From assembly GCA_000934385.1 (NCBI GenBank), contig KN880435.1, forward strand, positions 327,920 to 391,919: DNA of 64,000 nt. The letters are read 5' to 3'. The position numbers and the translations under genes were made by a program. This document shows, one piece after another, positions 57,423 through 64,000 of this stretch. Positions within the stretch are counted from its first letter, which is position 1, and the number at the start of each line of letters is the position of its first letter. This DNA is from Cylindrobasidium torrendii FP15055 ss-10. Taxonomy: Eukaryota > Basidiomycota > Agaricomycetes > Agaricales > Physalacriaceae. The notes under the pieces were generated by a model that ran no database searches, was not told the DNA's origin, and was given only the letters and a program-made list of their open reading frames with translations.

Positions 57423-59397
57423 ATGGCCCCAACAACTCGCGCTTCTGGCAAGCAACCTGCGTGAGTGCATATGCATATTTGCGTGTTCATTCTATCTATA
57501 CTAACAATCTTCTAGTAAATCTCCTCGCATCGTCGTTCAGAGCCCCCCTCAGCAAACCTCAGGTTCTTCATTGGTTGACATTTCGTCTACGTGCGTGACC
57601 TTATTCGCCGGGCACATCACTTATATTGACTATCCCACAGAACTGATGCGTCACTCACGCTTGAAAGTATGCTTCTCTCTCGAGGATTTACCGAGGACGC
57701 TGTCAACGCACTCCTCAAGAGCAAGGAACTCAAGCGCGCGCGCTCCACCTCATCCCTGTCTTCTTTACCTTCGTCCGTCCATTCCATGTATTGTGGCCCG
57801 CCTTTGCCCTAACCCATCCCAGCGAGCCTGTCCGTCCAACCAAAAAGAAAATGGTTGTCCTGTCGTTGGATCACGAAGAAGAATCTCGTTCGCGTTCACT
57901 GTCCATCGAGTTGTGCGTGTTTGTTTATTCTTGACACATTCTTAATTTTAACGATTTGCAGACCTTCAAGGCGCTCATCCCCTAAACCCAATCAAGCTGA
58001 TCCTTCTATTCCTTCATCTCCAACGTACGTCTTGTCCTTTATCGTTGTCGACGCACCTTAAGTTGTGATAGTGAACGCGCCCAGCCTGCCAATGACACTT
58101 TGATTGAGCGTCTTGACAAGGCTACAAAGAACACCAAACCGGGCGCCGGAAAGCATACTGCTGAATCTGTCATCGAACTTTCTGATTCCGCCGACGGCTC
58201 AGCCGCTGAGGACGTACCTTCTACCTCTCAGGCTGTCGTCGTCGACGAGGAGGACGAGGCTTTGGCCGAAAATATCAGGGTCATGAAGGAGGCCGTATTA
58301 GACTCGTCCCCCAACGTGAATTTACCGTGCGTCTTTTTTTTTAAATTTTTGTTCTTATGCTGACTCTTTTCAGTCCGTGTGTTTTCCATGGTTACCTTAG
58401 CGCGTACGGTACTCCCGCTGTGCGCCTTCTGGAATTCTCGTTCTTCTTTGGTTCTCATCTCCATGAATGCGCTGCTCAGTATGTTCATTGTGTTTATACC
58501 TGCTTGAAATTTCTCATGACATTTTAGATCGATGGTACAGCTGCTACTTTCCAACGGTTATGAAGACATTGTGCCGCTCATTCGTATTCCGTATACTGCC
58601 TTCGCCAAGCACAAGCCCAGCTCTACTTCCAACTCCAAGTACACCGTCCGCCACATGGTCTTCAAGACGGCGCCCCCCAACGTTCACTCCTCCACTCCTT
58701 ATGCCGTCAACCTCATGCCTGGCATTGTCACTTCGTCGTTCTTGTCAACCAACAAGACATTGGGTTTCAAGGATTACCGCGGCATCGCTATATATCCCTT
58801 TCGTGAGATTGCCGACATAGTATCTGCTATGGTCGCGAAAACCCTCGGCATTCCGGATGGGAAGGTACAAGGGCCGGTCGACTCAGTCTTGGAGGATACC
58901 CACGATGTATTCTATGTTTTTGTTACGCGCGACATTGTTGCTTCTCAGCCATGTATGTCTTTCATCTCTGTCTCACCCATCGTTTTTAAAAACGTTTGCG
59001 TTTAGCTTCGCCTAACAAGCCATCGGGGTCGAAGAAACGCAGCATTTTCGAGAAGCTCACCACGACGTCTACACTTCCTTCATCAACACGCGAACCTAGC
59101 CTACTCATTGATGCAAAGAGTCAGTATTCTTTCATGCATGCTTTACGGTACTGATTATATTCAGTTCCCATTTTTGACTGTACCAATGGCTCGTTCGACG
59201 CGCAAAACAATGACCACTGGGCGCAAATCAAGTCTGGCTCGTGGAAACGGTTTGTTCTGAACAGTGATGGCGAACTTCCTGAAGATTGCGCTGTTGTCGT
59301 GGGTCACACGGTTACATATCTGACCTTTAGTACGTCTACTCCTCCTCGTGTCAAGTACAACATTCAATTTGTGATGGTGTTCGATGTACTCTACTGA
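57423..59397 (+). CDS. Lineage-specific protein, MAPTTRASGK-type N-terminus
   Basis: At least nine exons, all in phase. The start MAPTTRASGKQPAKSPRIVV is basic and Ser/Thr-rich. A UBA-like helix reads SMLLSRGFTEDAVNALLKSK. A disordered stretch carries Ser/Pro and acidic runs (VVVDEEDEALAENIRVMKEA). The C-terminal half looks globular: PCVFHGYLSAYGTPAVRLLE, FSFFFGSHLHECAAQ, LLLSNGYEDIVPLIRIPYTA, FKDYRGIAIYPFREIADIVS and DTHDVFYVFVTRDIV. The end reads IFDCTNGSFDAQNNDHWAQI and YNIQFVMVFDVLY. The frame and splice sites are regular, so it is a real gene. I do not recognise the family. It follows the gene at 55615 on the same strand. Both have a strongly pyrimidine-rich sense strand. Confidence 0.65.
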
Positions 59398-59773
59398 AAT
59401 ATCTGTTTATCTTCGCGGTCATGTACGATAGGTTGTAGCTCATGTGTTAGTATTTGTACGATTAGGTTGAGGGTTACTCTTTTTGGTACATGTACAATAT
59501 CTCTGTTCTAAGTATGCGATAAATACATTTTGATGAGTTGAACGGTCCTTTCATTTGTGTGATGTCGCTCATGTTTATTGCGTTAGCGGATCTCAACAAA
59601 CTTTTAGCTTCCGTAGCTATGATCTATTGCTTGACTATGCTGCCTACCCGCTCTTGCGCACACTACTATTCACATTCATAACAGCTGGAGACAGAAGAAT
59701 GTTCGGCTATATTCTGGGCTAAGTACTTGGCACAATAAATGGAAATTTGTATATAGGGCAGAAAACAAGACAA
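59398..59773. other. Intergenic between convergent genes
   Basis: 3' flanks of the orphan gene and the dioxygenase gene. AT-rich. No inverted repeat matching 54950-55120 was seen that would bound a mobile element. Confidence 0.45.
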
Positions 59774-61646
59774 CTACTGAGGCTTAACAGGTCGTCCATA
59801 TGTCACCGAATATTTGTCGACAGTGAATACCTTTTTTCCGTTGGGCGCTTTCACTAGCTGGGCAGTGCGGTCGGCTACACTTTTCGTCAGTTGAATGGAC
59901 GTCCCCCAACGTGTTGCGTCGTTGGATTCCTCAGCGCCAAGTGTGACATGATAGTCGAGGCAGCCTTGCCAGAATACTTCTACAAGACTATCACCGGTAC
60001 TAATGTCCCTTAGTCATGATATTCAATAGATTAGTCGAATACGCACTTTTCGAAGTCGACAAGTATTTCATACTCAGGGAAGTAAAAACCTCCCCCGCGA
60101 ACCTTGCTATGAGACGTGGTCTCATGCAAATATTCTTGTCGGTCATTTGTGACCTTGCCTGTCCACCACATTCCAAAAGCTTGGGGAGATTTGTCCTTGT
60201 CTCGATGTGCTGTATTGCAGAAACCGTCGTACGTGAGAGTCAATACATTCGCGCCCGCAAGGTGAAGTTCGTCTGAAGAGCCAGACCAGTTTCGCAGACC
60301 AAGGTTGGGAGCTCCAGCTCTAGTTTGATGTCAGCGTTACTGATTATAAGCAGAGGGCATTAGATCCACTTACTCTCTTGCCGCGGTTATTAGAGCGTCT
60401 AGATTTCCCGCGCACAAGCTCTTGAAGCGTTCAAGATATACTTCGTAGAGCTCAGTGGGGAGCTCCTTGTCATGAAAGTCAATCAGACTATTTTGTGTTG
60501 TTAGGTTTGACAAATATACAGACGGCTGGACAGACGCACTCTCCCCATGTCTCTAGACCATTGGGTCCATATGCCGCAATGTTTTTGTTTTTCTGGTAAG
60601 CGGGATGCCAGCCCAAAGCGCACATAATGCCACACTTGTTCTTTACTCTGTTCATGGCCTTGCGAATTGTCAGAAACGTTAATGCACAGCAACTTGTCAG
60701 TAGCTCACCGCATTCGACGAGATGGGTCGTACAAGGCGACAGTAGTCCACCATTGTGCCCATGGCTTGCTTGACACGGTGTGGGACCTGGGGCATCGGTC
60801 TACATCACTGAGCACGACATCCTGATGCGGTGACCAATGTACATACGTGATTCGAACCGCGGCAACCAGCTTTCCATGGTTCATGAACATATATTCTCCT
60901 GGTTCTGATATACGAAGCGCGTTGGCAACTACTGGATGCCAGCCGGGGACAGGCGCGCCTGCGAGTTCCTTTTCGACCTTTTGGTATTCTGCAAGGGCAT
61001 CGGCGTTCTTCTCGACCTCGTAGAAATGGAGATTTGGACGCAATAGCCATTGCGAAAGTGTCTGACGGTATGAGCATGCTATATGTCTGTATGACTTACA
61101 CTCACATCTACACCGACGCTGGATACCTCAACCGGTCCATGTCGGCTGTTTGGATTTGGCTTTGGGGCAGGCTGCCCCGCGTGCTCGTCGATACCACTAG
61201 TCTGTTTTGTGTCTGCATACTGGAGCTTGTCTTCGGACCACTATAGTAATACTTAGTTATGGTGTGATTCAATACCATGAACTGAGTAGACGCACTTGCA
61301 CATTGTCCATGTGCGCCTCATGTTTAAACGCATGCGGTTGTTCGGGGAGGGGATCCAGTGCGAGAAGCTTCACCAGCTTTCTCATACGGTCATATCGAAG
61401 TTTTGCCCTAGCGCGAGCATCCGCCCTCTCGCGTTCACGATCCCTACTGAGCGGTGAGTGAATTGGATAGATACGGACATGGCCAACGCACTCTTCATCC
61501 TGACGCGCTTTTCTCTCTCTCATGTACTGCGCTCTCTTCCCGACCGTCTCTTTCCGATTTGCGCCCGTTTTCCTTCGGTCTGGAACGGTGGCCATGAGCG
61601 CATCCGCAAGCGATGTCGACTTCGTTGGCTGGTCGTCGTTTGACAT
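59774..61646 (-). CDS. Tet/JBP-like 2OG-Fe(II) dioxygenase
   Basis: A 2-oxoglutarate and iron(II)-dependent oxygenase of the Tet-like family expanded in agaricomycetes. Nine exons, in phase from the ATG at 61646. The N-terminus is basic and coiled (RDRERERADARARAKLRYDR), followed by a Pro-rich linker. A conserved middle reads LSQWLLRPNLHFYEVEKNAD, GCALGWHPAYQKNKNIAAYG-like sequence, and LIDFHDKELPTELYEVYLERF. The catalytic part reads LTLTYDGFCNTAHRDKDKSP with the HxD iron ligands (His and Asp of HRD), FGMWWTG, GGGFYFPEYEILVDF, then VEVFWQGCLDYHVTLG with the distal His, and TRWGTSIQLTK with the 2OG-binding Arg. All three metal ligands and the Arg are present. Some family members oxidise 5-methylcytosine. 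The substrate here is unproven. Confidence 0.78.
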
Positions 61647-62150
61647 GGTAGATCGTGGTCAAGAAGAATTAATTTCGATCGCGTTGCTTATTGACTCCGT
61701 AGCGGCGTGCTACCAAATACGCCCAGGTTGTTATAGCCATGTGTTTTGGGAAGCAAAGGTGTACAGCATTGAGGCAGACAAGCACAGCATTATTTCGTTT
61801 TCAGTTACGATTACACCATGTTCCTCTGTGAGCACGATCGACTTTTGTACTTGTACATTGACCGTCAACTCATCCTCCACCTTTTGCGCGGGCTAATTCG
61901 GAAAACCTGGCGAATAGCTACCTCTGGGCAACGTCTTTTAACTTGCGCGTACAGAGGATGAATAATGATTAATGAAGTCTTATCCGACGTTGCGTGATCC
62001 ATGCAAGGTTAACTCGACGAACTCCGTGTCAGCGAGGAAGGATGGTGCTCTGGAGACGTTCATATCGGAGCACTAATGCGGCGAATGGTTTTATAATGCG
62101 GGCATTATCATGACAGTGCGTGTCGTGCCCAACAATTTTATGCTGTTCTT
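61647..62150. other. Intergenic between dioxygenase and tricalbin remnant
   Basis: About 0.5 kb upstream of the dioxygenase. An open frame at 61522-61896 overlaps its first exon and lacks support. No clear feature. Confidence 0.45.
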
Positions 62151-62159
62151 ACCTTGTAC

Positions 62160-63312
62160 AGGCGATGCTGGTCACCTACATCCTTGGGCGCCTCAACATA
62201 TGCACTGGTTCCCTATCTATTGAATTCCCCTTTTGCAGCACTACATATTCCACATCGATCTGACGGACACGACGCAACGCGCGCGATGACATCCGGCGAG
62301 AGCTTGTCAAGACGCGAATGGAATCCGAGTCCGAGTCCGCGCATTGGATCAACAACTTCATGGATCGTTTCTGGCCAATATACGAGCCGGTGCTTTCAGC
62401 ATCCATTGTGGAATCTGTAGACCAGACGTTGGCCACGAGCGCCCCAGGCTTTGTCGACTTTATGCGACTATCTACATTCACTCTCGGCAACAAGGCTCCC
62501 CGCATCGACGCCGTTCATACGTTTCCGCGCACGGAAGAGGACATTGTGGTCATGGACTGGGGATTTTCATTCACACCCAACGACTTGTCCAACATGACGC
62601 CCAACGAAGCCGCAGACAAAGTCAATCCAAAGGTTGTCCTCTCGGTTCGAGTCAAGGGGATCACTTTCCCCATACTCGTGGAGGATATCACTTTCAGTGG
62701 GCGAACGCGAGTTCAGATGAAGCTCATGCCAGGGTTCCCCCATGTTCAAACAGTCGACATAGCATTCCTCGAGAAACCGGTCATTGACTACGTCCTGAAG
62801 CCTCTCGGCGGGGAAACTTTTGGCTTTGATATTGCCAACGTGAGCCATGTTGTCTTGTCATTGAAATTATGACCTAACTCCGGAACTGTAGATTCCTGGC
62901 ATGTCCTCCTCAATCCGCGACATGACCCATGCAACGCTTGGACCAATGATGTATTATCCCAACACTTACACGCTCAACGTTCAGCAAATGTTTTCTGGAG
63001 AACGCGCAGACTCGGCCATTGGTGTTCTCCAAGTCACTGTTCATTCTGCTCGTGGTATCAAGGGAACTAAAATCGGCGGCGGCACGCCTGACCCGTACGT
63101 TGGCCTCAGTCTTAACCACGGAACATTACTCGCAAGGACAAAGTGCAAGGTAAACACGTGCGTGAAATATACCGCATTGAAGGATGTTACCTGACGGACT
63201 CGTATAGGTATACCCCAACCTGGACAGAGACCAGGTTCATCCCCGTCAGTTCGTTGGGGCAGGGACTCAATTTGGATTTATGGGTTTACAACGACCACCG
63301 CAAGAATAGTCA
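62160..63312 (+). pseudogene. Decayed tricalbin (SMP + C2) gene
   Basis: Homologous to fungal tricalbins, ER-plasma membrane tethers with an SMP lipid-transfer domain and several C2 domains. The degenerate membrane segment reads LNICTGSLSIEF and CSTTYSTSI and is followed by an in-frame TGA at 62261-62263. The family there has a Thr-Arg-rich linker, so this stop breaks the gene. Beyond the stop the frame resumes RNARDDIRRELVKTR, then HWINNFMDRFWPIYEPVLSA, LGNKAPRIDAVHTFP, VVMDWGFSFTPNDLSNMTP, TRVQMKLMPGFPHVQTVDI and IPGMSSSIRDMTHATLGPMM. The C2 begins GVLQVTVHSARGIKGTKIGG with PDPYVGLSL and WVYNDHRKNSH. It then ends in a stop at about 63326. Intact tricalbins are several-fold longer. Conservation suggests recent decay. 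Confidence 0.72.
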
Positions 63313-63580
63313 CCCTTGCCCTTGAGGATATCTTGGCCGTTCTTGTCTTTCGAGGAGATTTGACGGCTCAAAGGTATTCTTATCGCGCAGTGACGAACCT
63401 TGGGAGCCATATTCCCCTCTTGTGCTGTGATGGTGGATGGCCTCTCCGTGGCTGCGGTGTCAGACTTACGACGACTCGACGCAAGCATATGTTCTCGGTG
63501 CGTTGCCTTTAGTATCTCTCGACCAAAAGCTGATTGCGCGTTGTAGTTATCTTCATCAACCTGCGACACCCGTGCGGGCA
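63313..63580. other. Junction sequence between two gene remnants
   Basis: After DHRKNSH the tricalbin match stops abruptly. The next 270 bp have no open match in the same direction. On the minus strand a short frame reads RQISSKDKNGQDILKGKGDY, which might be a fragment of another gene. Unassigned. Confidence 0.4.
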
Positions 63581-63860
63581 CATGCGTCGACGCACTCAGG
63601 CGATATCACCTCTGTGCGCTTTGGTCCGGAAAATGTCTTGCTGTCCGCGTTGACAGACGGTTTGAACTCGCTCTCCAATTCCACCAAGGACGATGAGTAC
63701 GACGCGGGGACGGACGTTGTGAACTGCGAGTGTAGTATTGCGCAAGCAGGATGAACTCTCGGGAACCATAGCATATGTCGACTTTATTGTGGGGACACGT
63801 CTGACCGACTAACGGTGCAAAATATGTCCTCTGGTGGTACCTTGGGATACAGCTTGCGGA
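63581..63860 (+). pseudogene. WDR89-like WD40 fragment
   Basis: The frame reads ASTHSGDITSVRFGPENVLL, then SALTDGLNSLSNSTKDDEYD and a CECSIAQAG stretch. This matches one WD40 blade of fungal WDR89-like proteins (STHSDDITSL, LLSxSTDGL, NWGCSVAQAGW). In this copy the Trp codon expected after AQAG is TGA (63752-63754), and the downstream sequence is degenerate. There is no start or remaining blades in the window, so this is a broken, probably inserted fragment. The identification is by motif only. Confidence 0.5.
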
Positions 63861-64000
63861 AACTATAGTTGCCTTACTACTAAGGATGAAGCTGCTAGGC
63901 GCGGATGCCTCTTACGCCGTCCCAACCGCCTATTTGTAAAGTATTGTTTTGCATATTAGTTTGTATAGTGGTTGTAAATTTGCGGTCAACGGCGTGTGAA

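Noticed and set aside
54912..59773. Terminal inverted repeats bounding the orphan block
   Set aside because: No matching inverted or direct repeats were seen by eye at either side.
60840..60862. B-box-like sequence on the minus strand
   Set aside because: Lies inside the dioxygenase coding exon (VAAVRIT); no cloverleaf.

Overview
This is a nuclear segment of a filamentous basidiomycete, most likely an agaricomycete. The genes are broken by many introns of about 45-60 nt with GT(A/G)NGT donors. The gene content fits: fungal-type kinase-like proteins, a UNC93-like transporter, a Tet-like 2OG oxygenase, a class I myosin with its UCS chaperone, and small secreted DPBB (RlpA-like) proteins. A Rhizoctonia-like genome is plausible but not proven. 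No rRNA, tRNA, CRISPR array or operon was found.

Layout. 0.2-7.1 kb holds a tandem duplication of a divergent protein-kinase gene on the minus strand. The upstream flank of the second copy is interrupted by a 2.97-kb Mutator-like (MULE-type) element with long inverted repeats, a 9-bp target-site duplication and a captured kinase fragment. 7.5-9.6 kb is an orphan gene. 10.2-23 kb carries a GH5 exo-beta-1,3-glucanase, a UNC93-like carrier, a 2.5-kb gene-poor gap, TRM6, a UCS myosin chaperone (She4/Cro1) and an old yellow enzyme. 23.5-28 kb is class I myosin. 28.4-35 kb has an orphan, a secreted DPBB protein, a possible MBIP-like protein and an MFS permease. 35-45 kb is a dense housekeeping block: CCT7 and RAD5 (divergent), triosephosphate isomerase, a DUF1769 protein and a TFIIIC subunit. 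45-55 kb has an ABC half-transporter, a TPX2-domain protein, a second DPBB gene (a dispersed duplicate of the first) and a cytochrome P450. 55-59.4 kb holds three lineage-specific plus-strand genes with a pyrimidine-rich coding strand. They are followed by a convergent Tet/JBP-like dioxygenase at 59.8-61.6 kb. The right end (62.1-63.9 kb) is gene debris: a tricalbin pseudogene with an in-frame stop, cut off inside its first C2 domain and followed by a decayed WDR89-like fragment.

Links between genes. The UCS chaperone lies 2.3 kb from the myosin it would be expected to fold. One 10-mer, CGCGTCGCGT, occurs in four separate promoters (CCT7/RAD5, TPI, DUF1769/TFIIIC, P450/small gene). RAD5 has a run of three microexons (5, 3 and 16 nt) encoding its ATP-binding motif. 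Exon boundaries were worked out by hand from splice consensus, reading frame and family motifs. No transcript data or database search was available.
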